Origin: Epiperipatus broadwayi
Lineage: Eukaryota > Onychophora > Udeonychophora > Euonychophora > Peripatidae
Length of the DNA: 64,000 nucleotides
Assembly: GCA_028023455.1 (NCBI GenBank)
Contig: JAQFVV010000183.1
Coordinates: 806,001-870,000 of the forward strand
Reading direction: 5' to 3'
This document shows, one piece after another, positions 38,951-51,243 of the stretch (position 1 is its first letter; the number at the start of each line of letters is the position of its first letter). The notes beneath the pieces were generated by a model. It was not told the DNA's origin and did not search any database. It worked only from the letters and a program-made list of their open reading frames with translations. A program made the translations under genes and the position numbers.

Positions 38951-39417
38951 TTACAAAATTATTACATATAATAAATAGTAATTGTAGTTAGAATTAAAGT
39001 AAATTTATAAGAGACAGATTTTAGCCTATGGCTTATACAAAATTTTAAGATAATTTTTATGTCAAGTGATACTATAGCCCACTGATAAGTTCTAGTTTAG
39101 CATAAAATGTGCATTTTGAGGATCATATCTCTTTTTCACATGTTTTTGGTCTTATGTTCATAATTACATCTCTTTGCAAGGTGTTTAAAATGATAGAAAC
39201 AGTCTCTACTTTGCATACAGATGGTGCAATGAAAATGATACTACAGGAACACTATTCATTAAGTGGACAATCTCTAGTCTAATGACTGACTAATAAAAAT
39301 TATTAATATATCTCCACCATGTGGTTCATGTCAAAGAGATCAATAAGTTTGACACATAAATTAAACTATGCTAATTAGCTATCTATATCTCCTCAAAAAT
39401 GATAAAGGTATGCATAA
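38951..39417. other. decayed HH-A remnant, otherwise no gene
   Basis: 39078-39150 resembles the HH-A hammerhead segment (ACUGAUAAGUUCUAGUUUAGC, then 'gaggatcatatctctttttcacatg') but with several core changes. The rest precedes the PLE at 39418. Confidence 0.45.
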
Positions 39418-41400
39418 GTGATTGTGGGGTCAAATGATTTTCCGGATAAAATGAATGAACCAAATTATGTAAACTTGTCTGGTATAAATTTGGATTTCAG
39501 TCAAAAATATGTTTTAATTTTCGGATCGAAATATGTTGGTGGTAGATGGAAAGATTGTAATCTTGAATTGAATTCTGCAATAGAACATTCATTTAGTGTG
39601 ATTAAGTGTGATGCTAATATTTGTAGTAACATTGTTAAAGAAGTTAAAAATAAAAACTTTAAATACAATAGGAATGATAAATGGTTAAGTCAAATTAATA
39701 AATTTAAAAGTTTCCTATTAAATAATGACTTAGTGTGTTTAAAAGAGGTCAAGGGCCTTCGTATGTGTTTGTTTACAAGAGCGAAATATAATGAAAAAGT
39801 TATGGATCAAATGAAAAAGCTTAAATTTCAAAATAGTGAAATAATAAATATAGATACATCTCGCATGAAATTTATAAATGAAATTTTAAAAAAAGCTAAG
39901 AATAAAGCTATTGATAGTCATACATATTATAACTTATATCCATCATCTGCTATTTGCCCTAGGATATTTTCGAATATAAAGCTACATAAAGAAAATTATC
40001 CATTGAGATTGATGGTTGATTTTGGTGGTGCATATTATTATCAAACATGTAGATATATTGAATTATTACTTCAAGATATTTTAGGTTTTGGAGAATATAC
40101 TGTTTCATCATCGTTTGATTTTGTAGATAAAATTAAGAATATAAATATAGATTTACATGACACAATTTGTACTTTTGATATAAATGAAATGTATGGATCA
40201 ATAGATAGAATAGAGTCAATTAAAATTATTTATAATGCTCTTGTTTCAAAAAATGTAAAGTCTGATATTATAAATTTTATTATAAAAGTATTGCAATTTA
40301 TTGATAAAAATATTTATGTTAATTTTAATAAAGAATATTATAAAATGAATTTTGGTTGGCCAATGGGTCTTCCTGCTGTTGCTCAAATTTGTAATTTGTG
40401 TTATATCAACATATGAAAGTAAAATTTTAAAACAATTGAAATATCAAGAAATTAAAGTATATCATAGATATGTGGATGATGTTTTTATTTGTGGAAAACA
40501 AGAATTAATAATCAATTTATTTAATCAATTAAATGAGATTAAGGATATAAAATGGGTTATAACTAAAGAGAAATACAATTCCATAAAATTCTTGGATATT
40601 CAAGTTACACTTAATGATTACAGTTTGGATTATCTTATGTTAATTAAACCAATTGAAACTAGAGGTTTTATTCCATATGAATCACATGTACCTATGTGTC
40701 ATAAGCTGTCTGGATTGAAATCATTCTTATTTCGAAATGAAAAATTATACAAATATTCTATGATAAAACTAAAAATGTACATTTATTTGTTAATGACTTG
40801 TTAAAAATTGGTTATTATAAAAATGTTATTGCTAATATTATTAAAGGATTTAAAAGAAATCAACAGTATAATAAAATTAAAAATAAAAATATCAAAATGA
40901 AATGGATTTCAATGCCATTTATATCAGATGAGCAGGTCAAGTTTATTAGGAAAATTTATAATGGTTTGTGTCATATTGCTTTTTTCTCTACAAATAACAT
41001 AAATAGATTACTTAATAATTCTAAATTTCAAAATTAAAAGTTTAATCAAAATTCTATTATATATAGATTGATATGTGGATGTAGCGTACAATACATTGGT
41101 GAATCTAAGTGTACATTTGAGAAGAGAATAAAAGAGCATATGCTTTTATATAATAGAATTCAAAAAGAGAATCAATCTGGAACAGATGTAAATAAACCTT
41201 CATTATCTGTTATATTTGATCATAATAAATCTTGTCAATATGAATTTAAATTTGATTATAAAAATATGAAAATTATTCAAATTGAACGTTGTCATAATAA
41301 ACATAAAATAAAAGAGGCTATGTTGATTTCAAGAAATCGTCAAATGTTAATGAACCGCCAGTCATCAAATGTTAAGATAACAGAATTGTGGGAAATCTGA
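39418..41400 (+). pseudogene. second Penelope-like family: RT plus GIY-YIG, frameshifted
   Basis: A PLE protein of another family than 12370-14352. Frame 1 (39418-40416) has FSNIKLHKENYPLRLMVDF, FGEYTVSSSFDF, TFDINEMYGSID (motif A) and FGWPMGLPAVAQICNLCY (motif B). Frame 2 (40352-40804) has HRYVDDVFICGK (catalytic box), IKFLDIQV and ETRGFIPYESHVP. Frame 3 (40798-41037) has MKWISMPFISDEQVKFI. Frame 4 (41068-41400) has the nuclease: CGCSVQYIGESKCTFEKRIKEH and a C-terminal LWEI. Three frame changes break it, near 40410, 40790 and 41037. The start is arbitrary because no ATG with support is seen. Fragments of a related family are at 46480-53290. Confidence 0.85.
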
Positions 41401-42161
41401 ATTGAACTATGGGTATTGTTAAAGGTTGTCTCGATTTGATTATTCAATGTTATATAGTTGATAAAAACTACAAAGTGTATAGTCGAAAGTACTTCTAAAA
41501 GAATATAATTTATGTAAATTGTACTGTATTTTGATATATATAAATTGATTTGTATATTACGTGTATATATATATATTACTAATTTGTAAAGACAGAAAGA
41601 ATCGGGGTGGAGTGGGGTTAATATTATATAAAACTTTTGAAAAATATATAAAAGTAACTTTGTAGGTAATCTATAGTAATTCCAATAATTAATTAAGAAA
41701 ATTATATTTTTAAGAAAAGCGTCAAGGCTTTAAAATGATATTTAGATAAGCATTTAAATAAAATATTTCCTCTGCAATTTTAATTGATTGCATATTTTAA
41801 TTAATTAACAAAAATTGTCAATATATTTCATTCAATTTTCAATTTCATAACTTATTATATTATTTACTTTATTTAATAAATATAATCATTTGTTTTTTCC
41901 TTTCTTTTTTTAAAATATCACTTTCTATAAAATACATGCACACATAATATATATATATACCTCTATAAATTGAATGCCTCAATATCTATATATGTATGTA
42001 TAAGTATGTGAGTGTGAATTATATCTTGGATTCATCAATCCATCAGCAAAATATTATAATAATACTAATATTAACAACTAGCAAAGGTGTAATGAATTAA
42101 TCTAAAATATAAGTTCCTATCTTTTACCCATAAAAATATTCACGTTAGTACAGAGATATTT
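41401..42161. other. PLE 3' flank, no gene
   Basis: AT-rich sequence with short TA tracts; no hammerhead fold was recognised downstream of this PLE. Confidence 0.45.
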
Positions 42162-42735
42162 AATATTTAAATAAATATGTTAACTATACTGAGCTTAATA
42201 TAATTTAGAAGGGATATGAATTCAGACATTTAAGCTCCATACAGCTATCCACTCCATCTTATACAACCAATACACCTGATCACATATATATTAAAAAAAC
42301 AAATGATCTCCAATATACAAATTTTATGCGAAACTAGCACTCATCAGTTGGTACAGATTATCATCTCTCTCACCTATATAATCAGTGCTCAGTTTATATT
42401 AAGATAGAAAATCCTTATACTTTAATGAACAGATTTAAATATACTCTAATCTCCAACTCTTCAGCCAAACATATCATTAAAAATCTAATGATGGAACACT
42501 CAAAACCCTTGTTGATGCCAACATTATTATCATACCTATGTTGACCTTAAAACACCATGACCCCTCACATATAGGACTATTATATGTTCATTTAAATACA
42601 CAGAAAAGGGATGGATAGAACACAGGTTGAATATATAATATTTAAATAAGTATATTATCTATATTGCACTTACTGTAATTCAGAAAGTATTTGAACTCAG
42701 ACTTTCAAGCTTCCTGCAACTATTCACTCTATCTT
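42162..42735 (-). mobile_element. HH-A tandem element (one unit plus partial repeat)
   Basis: A direct repeat of about 95 bp at 42162-42256 and 42637-42733 (period 475 bp), about 75 percent identical, with one HH-A unit between. It aligns along its length with 28129-28655, including 'cacagaaaagggatgg'. The hammerhead core is on minus at 42310-42351. Confidence 0.7.
42310..42351 (-). ncRNA. hammerhead-like core, HH-A tandem copy
   Basis: Minus strand: CCAA, CUGAUGA, GUGCU, then a diverged stem II 3' side (CGCAU) and AAAA instead of GAAA, GUAUA, UUGG. CUGAUGA and a perfect CCAA/UUGG stem I are kept, but stem II and the G of GAAA are lost. Confidence 0.45.
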
Positions 42736-42879
42736 ACAGAGATATTTATAAATTTATCAATAACTAATATTAGATCTCAGTACATATTAAAATTTGTTTT
42801 ATTTTTAACAGTATATTATGCTTTTGGTAATTAGTATCTATCAATGACTTTATTAATTTAGTTTTAGAATCTAAATCAA

Positions 42880-43181
<302 letters not shown>

Positions 43182-43504
43182 ATCCATGTAAACTGGAATA
43201 ACAATTTTAGCTTTTGATGGTGCCAGAAACTATTTGACAATCCTTGGACTTAAACAAGTTTTCTCATTAACCTATAATACCTCTTTTATTGGAGTTTTAG
43301 TAAAAGGGGTCCTTTTTTAATTCAAGCCCATGTTTTTATATTGATTTAAATCCAGAATACTACTTTTATAGGTATGAGAATGTAAAAGAACAATATCTAT
43401 CTAGACATTCTAAATGCAAATAATATTTTAAACTTGTCATAGGCTTGTATAAATTGATTTATATATATATGTAATTATTACATGATCATTACTTCTTCCG
43501 CTAG

Positions 43505-43550
43505 CACATAACTGTGGCACTATTGTATGGAGAGTTTTGCCTGTTTATAT
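43505..43550 (+). repeat. HH-B fragment
   Basis: 'gtggcactattgtatggaga' followed by 'gttttgcctgttta' matches the right arm of HH-B; the remainder is absent. Confidence 0.6.
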
Positions 43551-43609
43551 GTAATGATATTATTATTTGATATGTGTATTTTTTGAAGTTATATACATAA
43601 TCTTGTAAT

Positions 43610-43830
43610 TAAATATTAATAAATACAGTAACATAAACGTATATAAAGTACAACTTTAAAAACTTTTATCCATTTAGGAGCACTTTCAACTAGCTTCATA
43701 GTCTTTGTCAACTAACTCTAATTGTTGCAAGAAAGACTACCAAAGCACTCCTAGGTGCATAAAAGTTTTTAAAGTTGTACTTTATCTATATTTATGTTGC
43801 TGTAGTTATTAATATTTAATTATAAGATTA
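43610..43830. repeat. inverted repeat element, 80-bp arms
   Basis: The left arm (about 43612-43690) and right arm (about 43745-43826) match at about 88 percent in inverted orientation ('aaagtacaactttaaaaact' core). The loop reads, on minus, CUAUGAAGCUAGUUGAAAG, which faintly recalls CUGANGA...GAAA. It might be a decayed hammerhead element. Confidence 0.6.
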
Positions 43831-43834
43831 TATA

Positions 43835-45420
43835 TATGTGTGTGTGTGTGTGCGCGCGCATGTGTGTGTGGCTTTAAGTAGCAAAAACATTCTAGACATT
43901 AATAAACTAAAATTAATTTTATTCTGTAAAACTAAAGATCATATTTATACCATCTTTAGATTTTATATATTTTAGTTGTATATATAATTAAACACTACCT
44001 AAATATGTAATTATATTAATGTAAACTTTACTGATGCCCTGCATAGAAATTTTCACAATTTTTAGTAGAAATATTTGATGGGAAAACATTAAGCAATTTT
44101 TTAGTATACATATGTTTCTATCCCTAATCTGATCATATCATTAAAGTAGTAAATCTACCAAACATAGCAGCATAATTTCTATCTAAGCTTACTTACATTG
44201 ATTAGTTTGATATTAAAGTTTTATTATGAATGCAGTGATAATTTAGTAATAGCCTTCCTTCTATTAGCTTAAAGTTAATGGACAAGGAAAATCTTCATTT
44301 TCAAATAACTTTGCTTTTAAATAAACATTTAAATGTATAAATAATTAATTAATTAGACACCAAAAAAGTGTGCAATAATATTAACCACCTTTTTGTTAGC
44401 CATGGCTAAAAAATGATGATTTGACATCGGCTTCCGGCCGTTCAAATCCCGTCATTTTTAATGCTATGGTTAAGATTTTACCGTCATTTGAAAAATTATA
44501 AAAAGTTCCGTAAGATGCTGGCCTCTTTTGAATTATTTTACAAGTAAAAAATCAATAAAACTGACATTGAAAGTCTAAAAAAAGAAGTAGGCAGTTTTTT
44601 CTTGAATCTGATTGGCTGTTAAATTTTGACAACAAAGAAAATGGTTGTCAAAACTGAAGAGTTACGAATTCTTTTCTTTCATTTCGAAAATGATAAATGA
44701 ATGTTTTAGACCATTTTAAAAATATTTTTTGACAAATTATAAATTATTTTGATAAAATATGTTAAAATAAAATTATTTTAGAAAAATAGTTAAGACTTTA
44801 ACAAAAATTATTTACTTTTTTTGCAACATAAAATTGGGAAAGAAATCAATGATGTCACTAAACTTTTTGGTTGGTAAGTAACATTCGTTTTAGATTTTTC
44901 GCTAGCGAATATTTTTATAATTATAAATAAAAACTTATTTTTGAAAAAACTTTCATTAACTTTCATAACCTGACAAATTATTAATATACTTTTTACAAAC
45001 GAAACTAAAGTGAATATAATATTAAAAGAAGAATATATTTTGATGCTTGAGTTTATGAATTGACCAATTAAAAGTTTAGAGTTTTACCTCACTCGGCCAA
45101 TAAAATAATCAGCAAAAAAAAAGGGTTAATGTTAATTTTATGCAATCTTGATCAGTTTTAAAGATTGCTGATGACATTAAGTTATTTACAGAAAGATATG
45201 ACTGCCAAGAGATTGAATTGATTTTTTCATCAAATGTTGCTACTTTAAAAGTCATTATAATTCATACAGAAATTATGAATAAAATTAATATTGATTTTAT
45301 TTGAGGGTCACTCAAATATTATTTGCATTCCAGTTTTCATTAACATTTCAGTTTGCCATATTGCCTTATCAGTACTTACTATATAAGGTTCTTTATTCCC
45401 ATTCACTATTTGCAGGTTTA
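43835..45420. other. AT-rich, no gene recognised
   Basis: (TG)n at 43839-43869. 44425-44455 ('ggcttccggccgttcaaatcccg') is oddly GC-rich and resembles a tRNA T-arm, but no complete tRNA fold was found. Confidence 0.45.
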
Positions 45421-45429
45421 AATGTGTTA

Positions 45430-46010
45430 GTCAGTTCAATGAGAGCCCCACTATGATTTGCATGAAAGATGAACAGCATGCAGTGATGAGTATTTTGTAG
45501 TTTGAGAATGTGTTTGATACTAATGTTTCTTCATGCATGGAATGGGAAATGTGCTTTACTAATAAGAAGATTGTATGAATGGATAGAAAACTTTAAGGTA
45601 GATCACAAAAGTGTTACACATTAATTGAAAAATTAATGCTTACAGTTTTCTGGAATTCTCAAAGGCCAGTATTAGAACAGAAAAAATTTCAACAATCAAC
45701 AGCACTTAAGCCTAAAATGTGGACAAAATGTAGAGTACTGCTATTGAAGGGTGTTGTGTTACTGCATGACAATGCTAATATGTATCCTACTGCCCAACTC
45801 TCTCCATACACCTGATCTTGTCCCATCAGACTATCACCTCTTTGATTACCTGAAAGAAGCTCAATGAGAATGAAGATTCACATTTGCAGCTCACATCTCA
45901 GCCCAAACATTTTTTAAAGAGGGAATATAAAAATTGCTGACAGATGAATAAAGTGTATTCTAAGGCAGGAGATTGAGATAAAAAATAATGAATTTGCTGT
46001 TACTAAGAGT
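45430..46010 (+). pseudogene. mariner-like transposase remnant
   Basis: Broken frames with strong Tc1/mariner DDE signatures: GVVLLHDNA (from 45750), which corresponds to the second catalytic D, then DLVPSDYHLFDYLKEA (45814-45861) after a 1-nt frame change from LSPYT, corresponding to the third D, and further downstream QTFFKEGI. Upstream text near 45455-45600 is more decayed. Multiple stops mean no active enzyme. TIRs were not identified. Confidence 0.75.
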
Positions 46011-46024
46011 TGATTGAAAATAAA

Positions 46025-46042
46025 TTCTATAACCAGAATGAG

Positions 46043-46077
<35 letters not shown>

Positions 46078-46106
46078 AAACCATAAAACATTATAACCAG
46101 AATGAG

Positions 46107-46137
<31 letters not shown>
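46025..46137. repeat. 72-bp tandem duplication with (TA)n
   Basis: 'tataaccagaatgagaatt', a TA tract, then 'gcaaaaccataaaaca' occurs twice, from about 46025 and about 46097. Confidence 0.8.
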
Positions 46138-46141
<4 letters not shown>

Positions 46142-46423
46142 AAACCATAAAACAATACAATACTAGATTAAATCCAAAATTTTACCAAAATCCTTACATG
46201 ATCATGGTTTCATCTACTACAAATAAACCTTCTCAAGTGAAAATCAAACCAAAGGAAATAACAAATGTATATACACAAAAACAAACCTTCCCATAATTCA
46301 TTTCAAACTCCACCTTCCCTTAATATCAAAAGAAGTATTCATAAGATTGATAGCCTCAGAATCAAGAAGATTTATTATCAAAGTCTCCTTTAATCTAGTA
46401 TTGTATTGTTTTATGGTTTTGCA
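46138..46423 (-). repeat. PLE 3'-end fragment between perfect 35-bp inverted repeats
   Basis: 46138-46172 and 46389-46423 are perfect 35-bp inverted repeats (TGCAAAACCATAAAACAA type). The 216 bp between them, read on minus, align with the C-terminal end and 3' UTR of the 12370 PLE family ('cccttaatatcaaaagaa' near 46316 against 'cccttaatattaaaagaa' near 12408), and 'ttctcaagtg' recalls its hammerhead region. Confidence 0.7.
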
Positions 46424-46479
46424 TTTTTATTTTTGATGGTATAGTGTTAGGCAGATTTGATTTGATATATATATATAAT

Positions 46480-46998
46480 GGTAATTAACTATTATATATA
46501 GTCTTTCAATTTGCAGAAGTACTTTCAGTTAATTCCTCAACCTGCCTCAAGTACCATTAAATTCAAAAAACAATATGCAAGCAAACATATATAAAATCCC
46601 ATGATTCCCAAATTTTAATGTTAGCAACTAGTCTATTAATTAAATTCATTTCTATTTATTAAAATTGCCACCTTAATATTTCATTTATTATGGTTTCTTT
46701 CTTCACGAAGAACCACTTTCAATATCAAACTTAAATTTATATTTATGTGTCTTTTCATGTTTCAAGAAAACTGAAGTGATCATTACATCATTATTATTTT
46801 TACTTTTGACCCATTTGTACTACAATTCATGCTCCTTTAATCTTTTATCAATGCTGCGATTCATTTGTATATGATAACATACATTCACAAAAAAATTTAT
46901 ACACAACATTACATTTCTGCTTGATAGGTATGATATTTTTAGAATTATTCACTAATTTATTAATATTATTTGTAACAAAAAATGAAACATTAAAGACA

Positions 46999-47035
<37 letters not shown>
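46480..47035 (-). pseudogene. PLE C-terminal (GIY-YIG region) remnant
   Basis: The minus strand aligns with 52876-53370 (plus): conserved VNNSKN, YKFFCECMLSYTN-like nuclease start, NMKRH and ILINRNEFN, then a shared 3' UTR ('gcaggttgaggaattaac' region). Many stops. It joins at 47036 to the tandem RT monomer. Confidence 0.7.
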
Positions 47036-47452
47036 CATTTACATAATTTTCAATATTTTTCTTTTATCACATGCATATTTACACAAAATATTATTTCTAT
47101 ACAAAAAAGACCTAAAACCAGCCATTTTATAATTATGTGGCACTTTAGATAAATAGGGAATATACTCTCTAGTTTTAATAGGTTTAATAAACAATTTATA
47201 GTCAATCATATTATTGTTCCTTGAAATTATCAAATCTAAATATTTACTCTTAATTTCTTCATCACCAGTATTTCTATTAATTTTCTTACTTAATTGACAA
47301 ACCACTTGATAAATTTCTTTTATATTATAACCTACACTTAATAATTCACTTACATAATTTTCAATATTTTTCTTTTTATCACATGCATATTTACACAAAA
47401 TATTATTTCTATACAAAAAAAGACCTAAAACCAGCCATTATATATATATTGT
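47036..47452 (-). repeat. PLE-derived tandem monomers (about 308 bp), left part
   Basis: 'acataattttcaatattttt' begins at 47041 and again at about 47353, with the rest of the unit following, so about 1.35 monomers are present. The encoded text (minus) is YRNNILCKYACDKK, VSELLSVGYNIKEIYQ, GDEEIKSKYLDLIISRNNN, IKPIKTREYIPYLSKVPH, GFRSFLYRNNILCKYACDK: the C-terminal part of a PLE RT joined head-to-tail to its own earlier part. The same joint recurs at 50951-51215. Confidence 0.75.
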
Positions 47453-50400
47453 AACCATATATTTTAGTATAATAACTGGTATAAAAATTTCTCTGTCTTC
47501 TTTTGGTGATTTGATTGGCTTGATTTGCACTTTGAACAGATTACTCTCTTATATTCAAAATAATTTATTAGAGAGAATGGGTAATATTTTGCCTTACTTG
47601 TTGTCTATATTATTTTAATAAATTTAAATTGCTTCTTTCCATATACTAATTCATATCAAAATGTTTAACTTTTTAAAAATTTTGACAACACATTAAATTT
47701 GGTAAAATATTATTAAAAATAATAATAATTTTTATTTGTTTAAAATGGTCTTAAAAATTATTTCCATTGAATTAAAAAAAAACCATTTGTTCAACTAAAT
47801 TTAATTATTAAAAATAAATACAGTAATTACGTATGCGATTCAATGTAAAAAAGAAAGGAGCGCGAATTAAAAAAAAAGATCGTCTGATAGTGTTGCTTTT
47901 GGAGGGAAAAAGAAAAGAAAATGGTAAAAGGCAAATGATGTAAATATGATAAGCTTATTTTAAAATAGTTAACAAGTAAACGGATTACCACAAAGTTTTC
48001 TATAAACGTAAAAATAACATAGTGGTATTTAATAATAAGATGAATTGCTAAATTTAAAAGTCTGTTCAAGTTGGCTAGCCAGGTGGATCAAATCGCTAAT
48101 AATAATTTTCCAATATTACATTTGAAATATGTCGGAGCTTTCCAGTTTAAAAGCAGAATTAATTGCAAGATTTTGGTATGTTTTAAAATATTTATTATTC
48201 TACAATTTGGAAAAATTAAATAAGTATTTTAATTACAGAAGTTTTATAAATATGAAAATTTGCTTTTTAAAAAAGAAGTTTAAATTAAAGTAAAATGTTA
48301 AAGTTATTAACATAGTTTAATATTTCCGTTTATAATTTTAATAAAAAATATAGTATTGATTGATATTTAACTTTGCAATGCCAGTAATATATTTGCTAGT
48401 TAATTTGTTTACCATTTGGATAATAAAAACAGTCTTCAAATAATTAATCAAAGCTATTTTCTAATTTTATCGTCAGTTTGGAATGATTAAATTAATTGCT
48501 ATAATTAGTATTCCTAGATTTAAGCGTGGATAAATAAATATTAGCATGGATGTGATAAACTTGGAACAGTTTTAATAGAGAAATGTAGAAATTAATAACT
48601 TATAAAAAAACATTTTCATTTAAACTCTGCGTGTCATGTTTTGGAATTGTTTCATGTTTATGGAGCCACGTAAAATCATTAATCTAATAGTGCTTATAAT
48701 AACTAATACAAATGGATAAAATTACATGTATGGAATTCAACTATAATTGTAGCTATTACTTCGTATATTTATTGTTCGACACATCGTACATGGATTTCAC
48801 GGATCATATTTGTAGTTATAAAATGCTATACAATTTAATTTGTGATACACACACCTGCTAGAATTCATGTATTGAACTATAAAATGCTATACATTTAATT
48901 TATATCACACACACACCTGTTCGATTTTATGTATTTGATGAATAATGCATTATTTTAATTTTATCGTTATATGAACTTGCATGTGAAGTTCATAAGTTAT
49001 ATTTTATTAAGTTTAAATTAATAGGGGTTGAATAAAATACTTATTCAAGAGAATAGCGCTTGTGAAAAGGCTTGAAAAGTACTAAATGAATTTATGAGAT
49101 GTATCAATTTTTCATGAGGTATTTTGTGAGTCTTTCCAGATTTCTATTCCTATACTAATATTACTTATATTATATTACATATGTTTTATTTTAAGCAAGA
49201 TAAGTTAGTACATTAGTTGTCCTGATTAGTGTAACATTTTATTATGCAAGAACCCACATTTGCTAAAATGTTAGTGTTTTCTGAATGGTCAGAATAACTG
49301 AGGAGGATGATTTTGCACTTTAATGTGAAGTAAATAGTAATGTTGTTTTATAATGTTAAAAGGCATTAATCTGTGCCGGTGGTTAATCCGCAGATTACTT
49401 AATTGCCATTTTTTTTGTATTTTACACTCATTCCTGCGCTGGTGGTTAATCCGCAGAATTGTGTAATTATACTTATTACTTTATGATGGTGTATAAATCC
49501 ACAAAGCGTTTAGTGTTATTTAATTCCTATGTGTAGATGAATGCATCCACAGGAATATGGTTTTACTTCATAGATATAAGTTGGGCAAAGTATTTTAGTT
49601 ATTCTGCTAAATCATCTTCTTCCATTTGTAAGTATAATTTATAAGTTAGATCATCAAATTGTAGCAGGACATTCTATTCAAGTTACCTCATAATAATTAA
49701 CTGTTGGTTGATTATTATTTACCTGAATGTAAGTTTAAATTTTCACTTTATTTAATGATTGCATTATAGCTAAATCCTACAGATATAATATTATTTATTA
49801 TATTATTATAAGTTTACGGTATAGATTTATTGAATCTGGAAATGACATTAGATGTTTCATGAGTTGATGTTGAATTTAGTATAATTTCCTCAATACATTC
49901 ATTATATCAAATTGAAATATAAGGTATGATTAGGTTTTTAAAAACCGTACCTATGATATGTTATTGAAGAAAGTCGATGGAATTATAATTTATTTATTTT
50001 ATTTGTTTATTTATGTCTTTAATTATAACATTAGAATTAATTACTTATTATTCATAAATTTGTAAATAAACGTTGATTTATAATTAAACTTACTGTGCCG
50101 TTGCTATTTGTCATTCGTAAAATCAGAAATCATAAACCTTGGATAGAGCATACATTGAAGTATATACTATCGTCAACATGATATAAGAGTTTAGTGATAT
50201 TTTGAGAAAACATTTGGATGCTTTTCGTCTTTGGTAGTTTATGATGTGTAAGGTACAATAAAATCCCATTTACCTTTTCCATCATTTTAGCTTTGCGTAG
50301 TTGATTCTAGTATACAATATAAATTGATTATTAAACCTGTAAACAGATTTACCAGATAATGACATGATTGAATATATTTACTTAACGTTTTTAAATTGTC

Positions 50401-50950
50401 ATTTGTCAGTATAATAAGAGTCTCAGTGATATAGTAAACTATAAAAAAAGAACCCAAGTATTTATGTTTATTTATTGCAAAGCTTTACCTGGACTAGCAT
50501 TTGTATTAAAAATCATATAGATGGTTTAAAATTTCATAATCTTATGTAGTTCCACAAATTATGCCATCTTGTACATGGTCGGCCATCGGGTCTCATACAA
50601 TGAAAATTGCAAATTAAGGTTTGAAAGATAATAACATTACATACTTATAATTTGTTTAATGTATTTTATCATACTACTATGATAGGTCTTCGCAGTACAC
50701 CCTGGCTGCGATCAAATTAAATCATAAAAAGTTTATGTTATATCATTGGTTTGGACTGTGGTAAGTTGCTCCAGATGTTGGTTGTGGTCTTTGGTGCATA
50801 ATATAGATGGCATGATATGCTTTTGGTTACAGCTCTTAATAGCTGACAATGTGCAGCGGGAATTGATCGGTGATCGAGGTTACAATTCTTAGCACACTTA
50901 TGTTTTGGTGATATTATGTAGTTGGGACAACAATCGAACGGTTACAATAT
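47453..50950. other. 3.5-kb segment splitting the PLE monomer array
   Basis: It begins TGTAACC and ends GGTTACA, 7-bp inverted ends flanked by TA repeats, and separates two parts of the same tandem array. No transposase, RT or integrase is recognisable. AT-rich, with a diverged tandem repeat at 49378-49555 and a GC-richer patch at 50690-50950. It might be a non-autonomous DNA or LTR-type element. The short frames inside show no known domain. Confidence 0.5.
49378..49555. repeat. four diverged repeats of 'ggtggttaatccgcaga' type
   Basis: Copies at 49378, 49441, 49488 and 49536 with spacing of 63, 47 and 48 bp; the first two are identical over 17 bp and the others increasingly diverged. The function is unknown. 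Confidence 0.65.
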
Positions 50951-51215
50951 ATATATAAACAATTTATAGTCAATCATATTATTGTTCCTTGAAATTATCA
51001 AATCTAAATATTTACTCTTAATTTCTTCATCACCAGTATTTCTATTAATTTTCTTACTAAATTGACAAACCACTTGATAAATTTCTTTTATATTATAACC
51101 TACACTTAATAATTCACTTACATAATTTTCAATATTTTTTTTTTATCACATGCATATTTACACAAAATATTATTTCTATACAAAAAAGACCTAAAACCAG
51201 CCATTTTATAATTAT
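50951..51215 (-). repeat. PLE-derived tandem monomer, right part
   Basis: About 250 bp nearly identical to 47195-47450, including the head-to-tail joint, in the same orientation. Together with the left part it forms an array of a little over two monomers interrupted by the 3.5-kb segment. Confidence 0.8.
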
Positions 51216-51243
51216 ATATATATATATAATTTGAGAAAGAGGC

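Noticed and set aside
44425-44455. tRNA gene suggested by 'ggccgttcaaatcccg'
   Set aside because: Only a T-arm-like string; no acceptor or anticodon arm could be fitted.
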